Shown one piece after another: positions 18,051 through 27,900 of a stretch of DNA of 64,000 nucleotides. The notes under the pieces are model-generated. The model saw only the letters and a program-made list of their open reading frames with translations. It ran no database searches and had not been told where the DNA came from. How positions within the stretch are numbered: the first letter of the stretch is position 1; each line of letters opens with the position of its first letter. Source of the DNA: Sinohyriopsis cumingii (taxonomy: Eukaryota; Mollusca; Bivalvia; Unionida; Unionidae); the NCBI GenBank assembly GCA_028554795.2, contig CM068839.1, forward strand, positions 16,438,720 to 16,502,719, read 5' to 3'. A program made the translations under genes and the position numbers.

Positions 18051-18468
18051 ATGTCTAATTTTGATTTAATAGATGCCGCAAACGCGTTAGCGATAAAAAA
18101 CTTCAGAGGTGTTTTTATGAGGGATCAATTACCGACAAAACCCAAGGAATATTGAAACCGGTATAATTAACCTCGATGGGTCCTCCGGAGCGGGAACTCA
18201 TTGGGTTGCATACGCAATTGATCCGCGTGCGATCGTCTATTTTGATTCATACGGGTTAGCCCCGCCGAACGAGTTCATGCGGTATATCCGGGCGTGTTCA
18301 GCCCCGGTTTTTTATTCCACGTTGCCAACACAGCAGTTAAGCGACCCGCCGATATGCGGCCGTGAAGTATTGAACGTACTCGCGGCGATTTCATCATCGC
18401 GGAAACCACCTCATGTGGTTGTAAACGAATACACTAGTGGGGTCGTAGAGGCCCGGCGGGTTAATTAG
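18051..18468 (+). pseudogene. Adenain-type cysteine protease, frameshifted
   Basis: Predicted virion maturation protease (peptidase C5-like). The first frame reads MSNFDLIDAANALAIKNFRG and stops at TGA 18153-18155; from about 18154 the match continues in the +1 frame with GIINLDGS, GTHWVAYAID, VYFDSYGLAPP and PPICGREVLNVL, ending at TAG 18466-18468. His in THW, Asp in YFDSYG and Cys in ICGRE are the expected triad, with Gln residues upstream of the Cys. An upstream Met at 18042 is possible. A one-base change near ATATTGAAA inactivates this copy. The likely substrates, with MxGG-x and IxGxG sites, are the neighbouring proteins. Confidence 0.88.
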
Positions 18469-18493
18469 AAACGCCGTTTTTTTTACAATAACG
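18463..18493 (+). promoter_or_regulatory. Promoter-like motif before fibre gene
   Basis: AATTAGAAACGCCGTTTTTTTTACAATAACG then ATG; AAACGCCGTTT near-palindrome and ACAATAA as in the other blocks. The protease stop TAG is within it. Confidence 0.45.
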
Positions 18494-19690
18494 ATGATTG
18501 ATATTTGGGGACGACCGGTTTCGGCGCTGAAAACGCCCGCCACCGATGACATAAAAAAACTAATCGAGGATGAAATCGCTGATACGTTGAATTTAACCAG
18601 TGTTGACCCAGGTGAAATAGTTGTATTTCAAGACCGCCAGGGTAAATTGAAATCCAGTAATGTGTCGCTGGATGACGTTTTAACACGACAGCGTGACGCC
18701 GCCGAAGACACTATCGCGTTGTATACCAGCGACGGACGACTCAAACCGGGTGAACATATATCGGCGGTAACATTAATCCGAGACGGTTTTACAACGCTGT
18801 CGGGTCAATTTTACACGTTGCGAAAAAATTTTAACAGGGTCGATAACAACTTTGATAAATTCTTTGGTAAAAAAAATACCAAGCTGGATGAGATTACAAC
18901 AACTATAAATGATATCACTGCGTATGGACAGGAAATAAAAACAATCAAAACTGATGTTGAAATGAGCACAGGGAGTATAAACGCGCATAAAGGGGAAATA
19001 GCAACGCTTAGAACCGAGGTTGAAGCGAACAAAGGGAATATAGACGAGCATGCACAGGAAATAATAACGCTCAAAATCGAGGTTGAAGCGAACAAAGGGA
19101 ATATAGACGAGCATGCAGGGGAAATAGTAACGCTCAAAGCCGTGGTTGAAGCGAACACGGGGAATATAGACAGGTGGGTAAGGAAAATAAATACACTCGC
19201 TGTTAATACTGCAGTGAGCAAACAAAATATCGACGGGAACACACAGGAAATAAATACACTCATTACTAAGGTTACAGCGAACAAAAAAAGTATAGACGGG
19301 CATACACAGGAAATAGGAACAATCAGAACTGATGTTGAAGCGATTAAAGACGAACTACCGAGAGTAGCAGAGCAATTCGAAAAAATAAAAATCCCTCATG
19401 AGAACATCATCAACATAGTATACACAATTCGGCATGGATCATTCGATTGGACTCCTACACAGAATACAGTAGATATCACCGCAACTGTTAAGGGCATTTA
19501 TCGATTGACATTGATTTCGGCGATGCAGTTTAGTATATCATCGTCGAGTTCATCTGGGTTTAACAATACAGTGTCAACAATCATTGACAAGGATACAATT
19601 GAACGGTTTGTAATTAAGGCCGTTGATAGCAGTCTATTTAGGACAAACATCACATGGTATGTGGAATTTGTAGCGGATCTAAGTAATTAA
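18494..19690 (+). CDS. Fibre-like protein with 21-residue coiled-coil repeats
   Basis: 398 residues. The N-terminal ~100 residues (MIDIWGRPVSALKTP...) would anchor to the capsid; residues about 140-285 are a chain of 21-residue units of the form EI-TL-TEVEANKGNIDEHAQ, three heptads each, about six copies, two of which are nearly identical in DNA (63-bp period near 19020-19145). This predicts a long trimeric coiled-coil shaft. The last ~105 residues are beta-rich (FDWTPTQNTVDITATVKG ... WYVEFVADLSN) and end like a globular head. This layout (tail, repeat shaft, knob) is that of viral fibres. Receptor binding is inference; no knob family recognised. Frame intact. Confidence 0.75.
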   Translation: MIDIWGRPVSALKTPATDDIKKLIEDEIADTLNLTSVDPGEIVVFQDRQGKLKSSNVSLDDVLTRQRDAAEDTIALYTSDGRLKPGEHISAVTLIRDGFTTLSGQFYTLRKNFNRVDNNFDKFFGKKNTKLDEITTTINDITAYGQEIKTIKTDVEMSTGSINAHKGEIATLRTEVEANKGNIDEHAQEIITLKIEVEANKGNIDEHAGEIVTLKAVVEANTGNIDRWVRKINTLAVNTAVSKQNIDGNTQEINTLITKVTANKKSIDGHTQEIGTIRTDVEAIKDELPRVAEQFEKIKIPHENIINIVYTIRHGSFDWTPTQNTVDITATVKGIYRLTLISAMQFSISSSSSSGFNNTVSTIIDKDTIERFVIKAVDSSLFRTNITWYVEFVADLSN

Positions 19691-19715
19691 AAACACTAGC
19701 TCTTTTAAAATAAAA
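19686..19715 (+). promoter_or_regulatory. Promoter-like motif before membrane protein
   Basis: AATTAAAAACACTAGCTCTTTTAAAATAAAA then ATG. Same architecture, weaker inverted repeat. Confidence 0.4.
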
Positions 19716-20252
19716 ATGACCACCAGGGTAATTGAATCAGAGGTATCACCGACGTCACATCAATATCGATTCGATACCGCAAAAGAATTCTCCGCGAATT
19801 TGAAAACGCTTTCCGAACAATACCGCGTAAAAATAAAAAAATACCGCAGAAAAATAACCACCATCGACGCGGTCGTGTACTCGGTGTCGGGTATAGTAGC
19901 CGGTACTGGTGTTATTTTATCCACGGTAACCACGATAGCCCCGATCGCTGTTCCAATCGCTATCTCCGCGATGACAACAATTGCTGGAGTCGCCAACGCA
20001 ATCACTAAAAAGATATCATCGTGTTTTCAGAAAAAACTCGACGAGTATACAGTAAAACATCAAATAGTATCCGACGCATACTCGAAATTATCCGGGTTGA
20101 TCTCGTTGTCAATTGATAATTTGTTCGTATCCGATGTTGAATTCTCCACGATGGTCCAGTTATATAGCTCCGCGATGTCAAAAATCGAGGATTTTCAACT
20201 GGAAGCCGGAACCACCTGGTCGTTGAAATTAGACACTAAAGACAACGAATAA
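19716..20252 (+). CDS. Small membrane protein, SLATT-like layout
   Basis: 178 residues. A basic helical segment (YRVKIKKYRRKITT, about 35-50) leads into a long hydrophobic stretch (AVVYSVSGIVAGTGVILS ... ITSAMTTIAGVANAI type, about 51-97) that can form two membrane helices, then a basic KKISSCFQKKLDEY and a helical C-terminal half. Proteins of this layout recur in Polintons as I recall, without a known role; a virion membrane, holin-like or signalling role are all guesses. Ends 5 bp before the next start, so the two are co-transcribed. Confidence 0.65.
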   Translation: MTTRVIESEVSPTSHQYRFDTAKEFSANLKTLSEQYRVKIKKYRRKITTIDAVVYSVSGIVAGTGVILSTVTTIAPIAVPIAISAMTTIAGVANAITKKISSCFQKKLDEYTVKHQIVSDAYSKLSGLISLSIDNLFVSDVEFSTMVQLYSSAMSKIEDFQLEAGTTWSLKLDTKDNE

Positions 20253-20257
20253 TAATA

Positions 20258-21571
20258 ATGTCGCTGAAGCCCGAAGGGTTTCAATTACTTCAGCGGATCG
20301 CGGAGAACACCACTCCGGTACAAACAAATATGATATCAATAACGTCAACGAAACCCGAATTCAGTGTGAACTTCCCATCGCCGATTCCAGTAAAGGAAAT
20401 AGCGCTGGCAAAATTGCGAGTATATCACAGTTGGCCTAATATTCGAGCGGATGCATTTAACGGACAACAACCTAATAACTCCCTGGTTTTTGCATGGACA
20501 AATAAGCCCGATGGGACCCCAGACTGGAATGAGGTTACAATACCAACTGGGTCATACCAAATAGAACAAATCAATGGAGAATTTCAGCGCAGGATAAAAT
20601 CGATCACAGGAAAAGAATCAAAAATCGCTATTACGGTTCATGAACCGACGTTATCGTCGACGATTGAAATAAGCACACCGGGGTATATGGTTGATATTTA
20701 TAACAGTTCAATAAGAACCATACTAGGATGGCCTAAGAATCCACCCGAGGACTTGCACACGAATGCGAAATCGTATCATGAAATTACCCCCCGGTATCTA
20801 GATAATTTATCTATTATAAAAAGCACGTTATCACCCAGTTGGTTTTTATTTCAAGACAGGAATATCATGCAGTGGTATTTTCAGCATAAGGAAACTACTG
20901 AATCGGTCGCCATATTAACATTTATTTTAAGTGATATCACTGATATGTTTGCCGAGATTGATTATTATTACCAATTACAACTAGAACAGCTACGGGAAAC
21001 AAAAGAACGAAAACACGTTGAGGTGTTAAATCAACTTATATCAGACATGGAATATATCAATGAACGAGTCGTTAAAATGATATCCGATAACAGCGATGGT
21101 AGTAAACAAAAATTCCTAACCGAGTATAATATCACAGAAGCCGATTTACCCGATTTCAAGTTTCCAGGATACAACGCGCCAGAACTAAGAAAGTCTCTTA
21201 ATGATTTTCTCGGTCCATCAACTTATATCCTCAAACACGATAACGGAGATGGTGGTAGGCATATTGCTCCATACAACGTAAATATCGCATCGGTGATAGC
21301 AATCAATCTAGTGTGTGATGTTATCGAAGGGAGTTACCAGGTAAATAACACGCAATCAAATCAAGCTCAACAGGGGTATATCCTTTATTCATTTTCGCCA
21401 ACAGCCCCTCCGGGATTTTTGATCATTGAGAGTCCGATTAATCCGGTCTATATGCGATGCCATGATCGGTTTTTAACGAGAATTAATTTCAGACTTACCT
21501 ATCAGTCAAATAACCTAATTGATCTACAAGAGGAGGAGTTAGTGGTTACTCTGTTTGTAAAATCATTGTAA
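20258..21571 (+). CDS. Terminal capsid-type protein (penton/minor capsid candidate)
   Basis: 437 residues. Beta-rich N-terminal half with LRVYHSWPNI, IPTGSYQIEQINGEF and TILGWP, a helical insertion (residues about 215-295, YYYQLQLEQLRETKERKH), then a beta-rich end with VCDVIEGSYQ, YSFSPTAPPGFLIIE and LVVTLFVKSL. The SY-I--IN and I-EGSY blocks are recurrent in a protein family that I associate with Polinton-like elements of insects, cnidarians and molluscs, unassigned or labelled minor capsid. Single jelly-roll penton versus spike is undecided. The stop TAA shares its last A with the first base of the right TIR. Frame intact. Confidence 0.65.
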   Translation: MSLKPEGFQLLQRIAENTTPVQTNMISITSTKPEFSVNFPSPIPVKEIALAKLRVYHSWPNIRADAFNGQQPNNSLVFAWTNKPDGTPDWNEVTIPTGSYQIEQINGEFQRRIKSITGKESKIAITVHEPTLSSTIEISTPGYMVDIYNSSIRTILGWPKNPPEDLHTNAKSYHEITPRYLDNLSIIKSTLSPSWFLFQDRNIMQWYFQHKETTESVAILTFILSDITDMFAEIDYYYQLQLEQLRETKERKHVEVLNQLISDMEYINERVVKMISDNSDGSKQKFLTEYNITEADLPDFKFPGYNAPELRKSLNDFLGPSTYILKHDNGDGGRHIAPYNVNIASVIAINLVCDVIEGSYQVNNTQSNQAQQGYILYSFSPTAPPGFLIIESPINPVYMRCHDRFLTRINFRLTYQSNNLIDLQEEELVVTLFVKSL

Positions 21572-21811
21572 GCAGCAGGGGGGGGCGATGACATCGACGC
21601 GGTCGTCGATGTGCTTACCGGACGCTGACGACGCTGGGATCGACGCGCAGAAGGTGTTAATTAAACCAAATGACGTCCGGACGATCCCCTCGACGACGAC
21701 GTCGTTTTTTTTTTACCAGCGCTGACTACACCGGATCCGCTGAGTGCAGAAAGTAATAATTAAGCAAAATAACGATTGGACAAAATGTCCGATTCGCCCC
21801 CCCCTGCTGCT
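21571..21811. repeat. Right terminal inverted repeat
   Basis: Inverted match to 7038-7279, beginning AGCAGCAGGG on its inner side and ending CTGCTGCT. Includes GTTAATTAAACCAAATGACG, the A/T tract next to CGACGACGTCG, and GGACAAAATGTCC. Confidence 0.95.
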
Positions 21812-21816
21812 CTTGT
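21812..21816. repeat. Right target-site duplication CTTGT
   Basis: Second copy of the CTTGT found at 7033-7037. Confidence 0.85.
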
Positions 21817-22114
21817 GTGTGTGATTTGCATTTCTAACCTAGCTTTAAAAACAATTCAGTCATATCGCTATAATGTATGTAGTACAAAATTTTATAGTGA
21901 AGTCTAACATTACACAGACATTTAACATAACGTACCACGCAGTTATCATTACCCCAATACCAGGCCACAGTACTAAAACTTCTTAGTGCTGCGCGCCTAG
22001 TGAGGCAACTGTTAATACCATGCAAGTCTTTTGTATGACTCAGCCGGGTTTTGAACCCGTGATATACCACATACAAGGAAGACTGTCTAACTACTAGGCA
22101 ACCAGAGTGGTCTA
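21817..22114 (-). repeat. tRNA-derived SINE, target of the young element
   Basis: Minus-strand SINE: tRNA-like head with box A CCTAGTAGTTAGACAG and box B GGGTTCAAAACCCGG at the right end, central domain with TAGCGATATGACTG, tail at left. Bounded by CATTTACTTG at 7027-7036 and 22115-22124, a 10-bp target duplication split by the Polinton. Same insertion as at 60938-61236 and 50201-50511. Confidence 0.85.
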
Positions 22115-22124
22115 CATTTACTTG

Positions 22125-22733
22125 CTTGGTCTGAATAGCTTTTATTTCCGAAAGGTAGCAAGTATTGCATTCAGTGAATCAGCAATGAACCTAGGAATAT
22201 CGTAATACTGAACAATTTCATTAATGTCCATGGGTATAATATCAAATGTTTCAGTTATGGATTTAAGTAAATCGTCATTCAGTTAAAATGCAATTTCACC
22301 AGATACATCACTTCTCATATATTCCTTTAAAGCCATATGCACAAGGTATCTATCTGATTTTGTCCTGCAATCTGTTTCATACCAAATGCACTTCCCAGTG
22401 CATCATTTTGATAAAGGTCACAGCATATAAATTCAGCTGCCTCGTATGGAGAGTCAAAATAATTATTAAAAGGCTTGGCATCGGCAGCAAGTGTTAAATA
22501 CCCTTTCATACCCTTGTCAAGAAGTTTTGAAGATAAAGTCATGGTTGTTGTAACAAGTTATGCCTTCAGCTTTAGGGCCATCCCTTCCTGCTCAACCAAC
22601 CTCTTGAACATACCCTGAAGTGAAATGAAAATACGTATTAGTCCATATCTCTATCCAAGAATACCAGCATACTAAACTAGAACATTCTAAACAATGTAAG
22701 GCTTTATATGTGACGTACCATGCATTTATATAT

Positions 22734-22805
<72 letters not shown>

Positions 22806-24310
22806 GAAACACATGAAAACCTAGTATTTGGTTCATGCTTGAAAGGCAAGTAATTTCTACATCATAAAGACATGTTCAGCATGTGGTGGAAGTCAATATA
22901 ACTGGGTTTGCCTGCTTCATTTTCCTTATTAAAATTTATAAGGAAAAAATGTCCATATTTAGTAGACTTGATGAGAAGAGAAACATTTATACATACATGT
23001 TTTTGAACTACTAAAATAAACTAATTGAACTGGTAAATTAATTGAGAACACAGGGTAGAAGTTCATTTTCTATCACTGTTTTGTGCAGAGACCTTTTCCT
23101 AAGGATCATCAAACTCCAACTATTATATCTGAGGTAGTAGAAATATGCAAGTATCCAATTGTATATATTTTCAGACCTAATGTACATATAACAAAGACTG
23201 TATGGTGTGCATAATATATTCATTTACTTTGTGATATTGTGGACAGTGGTATTGCAAAACAATGCAGTTTTCTCCCCTTTTTTCTCCATTGTACAGTTGA
23301 TCACCTAGACGTAGCTTAGCTTGCTCAATAGCTTTATCTCACCATCAAAGTATTGTGTAGACTATTGTGACAGGAAAGCAAGATCCATTCTCCTTTGTTC
23401 TTTTTAATAGACTTGACGAGAAGATAAATATTTATATATGCATTTGAATTTAATATTGAATTCCTTCCCAGACTACTAAAATAAACTGAACTAGTAAATA
23501 ATTGAGAACATAAGGAAGTTCATTTTCTATCACTGTTTTGTGCACAGACCTTTTCTTAAGGACCAAAAAACTCCAACTATTATATCTGAGGCATTAGAAA
23601 TATGCAAGTATCAAATTGTATACATTTTCAGACCTTATATACATATAACAAATGACTGATTTGATGGTGTGCATGAATATACCTTGCACTGAAGATGGGG
23701 ATCCAGCATGAATCAATCTACGTACCTTTCTAAGGTCTTCCCCATTCCAAGTGCAATTGTCGCAAAAAATGATATTTATGTGATTGTTTTCACTTGAAAG
23801 ACAGCACAGAATATATTCATTTAATTTGTTATATTGTGGAGAGTTGTATTGCACAACAATGCAATTTTCTTCTTTTTCCATTGTACAGTTGATCACCTAG
23901 ATGTAGCTTAGCTTGCTCAATAGCTTTACCACACCATACAAGTCTTGTGTAGACTACTGTAACAGGAAAGTAAGACCCATTCTTCTTTGTTCTAACAAGG
24001 TCCTCAAACAGTCAAAAAGTGAAGTTGGTGTTGTGTCACTTGAATATGGAGGTCGTCTTCTTACCAGCAAACTGGTGTTTTTTCTTATAAGAGGTGTACA
24101 ATTAATGTTTCTGCATCTGGAAAGTTTCAACTCTTTTCTTGATAGATTTGATGCTGCCTTTATTAATAGCTGCTGTCATAGCACAGATTGTACAAACTGG
24201 GAAAATAGCCCGAAGATTTTTAATCTCCTTGTATGCGGGTCTAAATTCATACTGTACAAAGTGCATGTTGAATTTGTGTTTAAGATGATGTTCATCGTAA
24301 CACAAGTATA
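22125..24310 (-). pseudogene. RecQ-like helicase relic, copy A
   Basis: Minus-strand coding remnants of a multi-copy RecQ-like gene. Near 24290-24100 the reading YDEHHLKH...YEFRPAYKEIKNLRAIFPVCTICAMTAAINKGSIKSI corresponds to the DEAH-box and the -RP-x-x-x-x-LR-x-x-FP- region of RecQ helicases. Further left come fragments CTWNGEDLRK, NSPQYNKLNEYILCCLSSEN, and AAEFICCDLYQNDALGSAFGMKQIAGQNQID near 22450-22330. Multiple stops and a TA microsatellite interrupt it. The same pieces in the same order occur in copies B (61.25-63.08 kb, -) and C (48.34-50.08 kb, +). C keeps more of the 5' part. Confidence 0.7.
22725..22803. repeat. (TA)n microsatellite
   Basis: About 79 bases of almost pure TA, also present at the equivalent place in copy C (49569-49651) and deleted in copy B. 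Confidence 0.95.
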
Positions 24311-24800
24311 ATTGATTCTACATATTGAACTCTCTTGATATGAATGTTACATAACTTATTTCTTATTAATGAACTCATATGAGATTATATATACACACAA
24401 AACAATCGTAAGATATGCTGCACGTTCATTTTTTCCCTTTCATACTTGTTCATATGGGCGTAAATTGAAACATGTATCAGATTTGCATAGAACTATATGT
24501 ATTCAATTATCAGAATATGAAAATGACATATGACAAAGAGAAACCAAGAAAGGCACATATACAAGTGCTATATTTGATATATTTCGTTTTAAATCAAAGA
24601 AACTCAAAGAGTTACTGCTGTCCATATTTAATCATACAAGTTTATTAAAAACATGATTTATGTATCAACTTTTATGAGACGGATTGTCTCACAACTCTTG
24701 GTTCATTGATTTATTTTTAACGGCTCATCAGCACTGTTTATAAGGGTACGTAGAGTAATGCAAAATGTTATATGTATAATCTTTAAAAAATTATAAAACT
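24311..24800. other. Non-coding duplicated stretch
   Basis: AT-rich, no gene seen. Repeated at about 63.08-63.58 kb. Confidence 0.5.
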
Positions 24801-24999
24801 TCTCATATCAACAAGCGATATAAAAAATAAATAGCTGAAATTGAAACGGTTAAGATGGTAGCGGTGCAAAATAAAGCTCGATCAACGGGGGATGTAAATG
24901 TTGTATGTTAATGAAAAGGTATTAAAAAAGGACGGTATGTATATTGCACAAAACTGCACAAGGTGACAGCATAAAAGTTAGAGCTTAAGAGTAAATATT

Positions 25000-27900
25000 T
25001 AATGCTTTTAGGAACTCTATAATACGAGTGATGTTTATAGTATCAAAAAGTTCTTTCATGTTATGCACACTGTAATAACGATCGCGCGTATGTTGCAGGT
25101 CAAAACACTCTATCATAAAGTACTTAACAGTGAATGGTTCATTGCAAGAAATGCACTCTGGTGGGTCTTTACCTTTTGGTATGTGGGAGTGGTTGATAAA
25201 GTATGACCAATTCAGATTCTTGCAATGACTACCTACTCCCTACGCATGGTTCTGTAGGAAGGAGTCCATTCTCTTAAGAGTTGGCTTGATTGCATGAAGT
25301 TTGTTATTCATGGCATCATTCCATGATGCCTGCCACTTCTGACTTTCTGATACAAGGTTTAAAATCAGTATACGGTATTTTAAAATCAGATGGTTCTTGA
25401 GTAAGGGCCATTTTAGCAGCCCGGTCCGCTTTTTCGTTACCTTTTTAATACCAATATGGCTAGGTAGCCAACAGTATTATATTGTGGGAGACACTCATAT
25501 CGGTATTTGTTCGAGTATGCTTTACAATAATGGATTCTCTAGTTTTCTATTGTGTAGTGACTGAAGTACTGATAGTGAGTCAGAGAAGATGATGCTGTTT
25601 AAAATACGTTTGTTTTCTATATGTTGCAGAGCAAGGTTTATTGCTCTGATTTCGGCTGAAAAAATTGATGCTCCATTTGGTAAGGGAACTTGCGTTGTGT
25701 GATTTATTAAATAAAGGCTGCAGCAACCTTTTCCTCATCCTTTGATCCATCCGTGTAAATTCTTGTGTAGGTTTGAATTCGGTGAGATCATGGAAAGAGT
25801 TGTGGAAGACAGAAGGACGTGTCTCGGATTTCTTTCCATCGTGTAGCGTAAAAAGTACTTTTGGTTATTTAAGTAACCAGGGTGGTGTTTCGGAGATGGA
25901 CGTTTTCTGAATTATAGAAAGACCTATTTTTGTACTGTCAAGGCTGGATGATATTCTAATGCCAAAGGAAGGTATGGCGTTTAGTTTATTTTCGTACAAG
26001 GTTTTAATTTTGGGTTGAGAAACAGCCGATAAAGCAGGATTCAGAGGGTTTGATTTTAATTTGAGAGCATATTATGCGGAAATCATTTCTCTACGATGCG
26101 ATAACGGTGGTTCGTTCGCTTCAGCCACCAGGCTTTCATACGGGAATGTTTTAAATGCTCCCAGAGCCAGTCTTATTCCCTGATGATGAATTGGATGAAG
26201 CATGTTAAGATATGATTTTCTGGCTGAACCATACACAACGCAACCATAGTCCAGTTTGGAGCGAATAAACGTTCTATATAAATTCAGGATGACTTTTCTA
26301 TCAGCACCCCAGTCAGTGTGCGCCACTACGTTAAGTAGGTTAAGTGCTTTTAAGCATTTGGCTTTCAAATTCTTTAGGTTTGGAATAAAAGTCAGTTTTC
26401 TGTCAAAGAGTATAACTAAAAATTGTTTCCTCAACAACTGAATAGGCGTTCCATCCAGCGTGAGTTTAGGTTCATCGTGGTGTCGTCGTAATTGACAGAA
26501 ATGCATGCATACCGTTTTAGATTTCGAGAATTTGAAGCCGTTCGTACTAGCCCAATTTTGAATCTTGTTGATATTTTGCTGTAGTTGTCTTTCAATTGTA
26601 TGCATGTGCTTTGACCGATAACATATGAGAAAATCATCAACATATAGTGAGCAATCCACACCAGGAGTCAAACACTTGGTGATGTTATTAATTTTGATAT
26701 TGAAAAGTGTCACAGATAAAATACTGCCCTGGGGCACACCCATCTCTTGCTCGTGCAAATCTGAGAGAGTAGAGCCCACTCGTACCTTGAATTCTCTGTC
26801 TGAGAGCAAGTTGGATATCAGAGGGCAAATGGCCTTTCAGACCTAGATCGTGCAGGTCTTTTGGTATCCCGTACTTCCATGTTGTCATAGGCCTTTTCTA
26901 AATCAAAGAAAACCGCTACTAAATGTTATTTCTTGATAAATGCATCGCGAATGAATGTTTCTAGTCTGACCAGATGATCGTTGGTGCTGCGTCCATAACA
27001 AAAGCCACTTTGGAAAGGAGATTTTAAATTGTTACTTTCCAGGTACGATACAAGCCGAGAATAGATCATTCATTCGATTGTTTTGCACATGCAGCTTGTG
27101 AGTGCAATAGGTCGATAGTTGGTAGGATCTTCGCTATCTTTACCGGGTTTGGGAACTGGTATTACTGTTGCTTCTTTCCATATTTTAGGAAGATTACCAG
27201 TAATCCATAAATCATTGAAGAAATTCAAAAGAGATGTTAAAGATGATTCTGGAAGATTTTTTAAAAACTGATAATGTATTTTGTCAGGCCCAGCGGAAGT
27301 ATCATGGGCCTTTCCTAAAGCCTCCATAAGTTCTGATAGTAAAAACAGTTGGTTGTAGCTTTCCGAGTTGTTGGATGTGAATTTTAAACGTGACTTTTCT
27401 TTATGAGGTTTCAATTTTTGAAAGGCTTCGGAATAATTAGATGACGAGGAATTTTTAGAGAATGTATCAGCAAGAACATTTGCTATGTCACATTTTGAGC
27501 TAAAATTGTTATTGTTCAGTTTCAGATGTCGAAAGAATTGTTTTTGTCCGTTTGTTTTGCGGATCGTGTCCCAAACTTTCTTAATTGAGGAACGAGAGTT
27601 TAAAGAGGAAACATATTTCTTCCATGATGCTCGTTTACTCTTTTATTGTGCGGCGAGCTTTGGCCCGGAGAATACGATATTTTCTTAAATTCTCGGGCGT
27701 CGGATGATTGTTAAATTTTTTCAAGGCTTCTCGGCGTTGTCGTATGGCTTCCTTACATTCCTTAGTGAGCCAAGGTTTTAGGGTTCTTTTACAGTTTGTT
27801 GAGTACTTTGGGATAGATTCTTCTGCAATGTCGATTAAAATAGATGTAAAATGCTGAATGGGGTCGTTAACATTGAAAAGTGTATCCTCATTCATTCAGC

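Larger units (their letters stand above)
7038..21811. mobile_element. Polinton/Maverick-like, adintovirus-like element
   Basis: A 14,774-bp element bounded by ~242-bp inverted repeats starting AGCAGCAG and ending CTGCTGCT, flanked by CTTGT. Gene content is diagnostic of Polintons: packaging ATPase, retroviral-type integrase, family-B-like DNA polymerase, adenain-type protease and capsid-type proteins. Unusual parts are the SF1 helicase and HNH module joined to the polymerase. Coding is dense, with spacers of 5-40 bp and many CG dinucleotides, unlike host flanks. Five genes carry a stop or frame change, so this copy is probably defective, while the TIRs and most other genes are intact. Copies B and C of the surrounding repeat have the uninterrupted site. 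Confidence 0.95.

Noticed and set aside
18773..19303. Two long minus-strand ORFs opposite the fibre gene
   Set aside because: They mirror the repeat structure of the fibre gene on the other strand and have no protein-like features.
19010..19330. CRISPR-like regular repeats
   Set aside because: The 63-bp period is coding (21 residues) in frame with heptads, with no spacer variation typical of CRISPR; the window is eukaryotic.
22725..22803. ORFs rich in Tyr-Ile across TA and GT runs (22592-22849, 47261-47468)
   Set aside because: Dipeptide artefacts of microsatellites.
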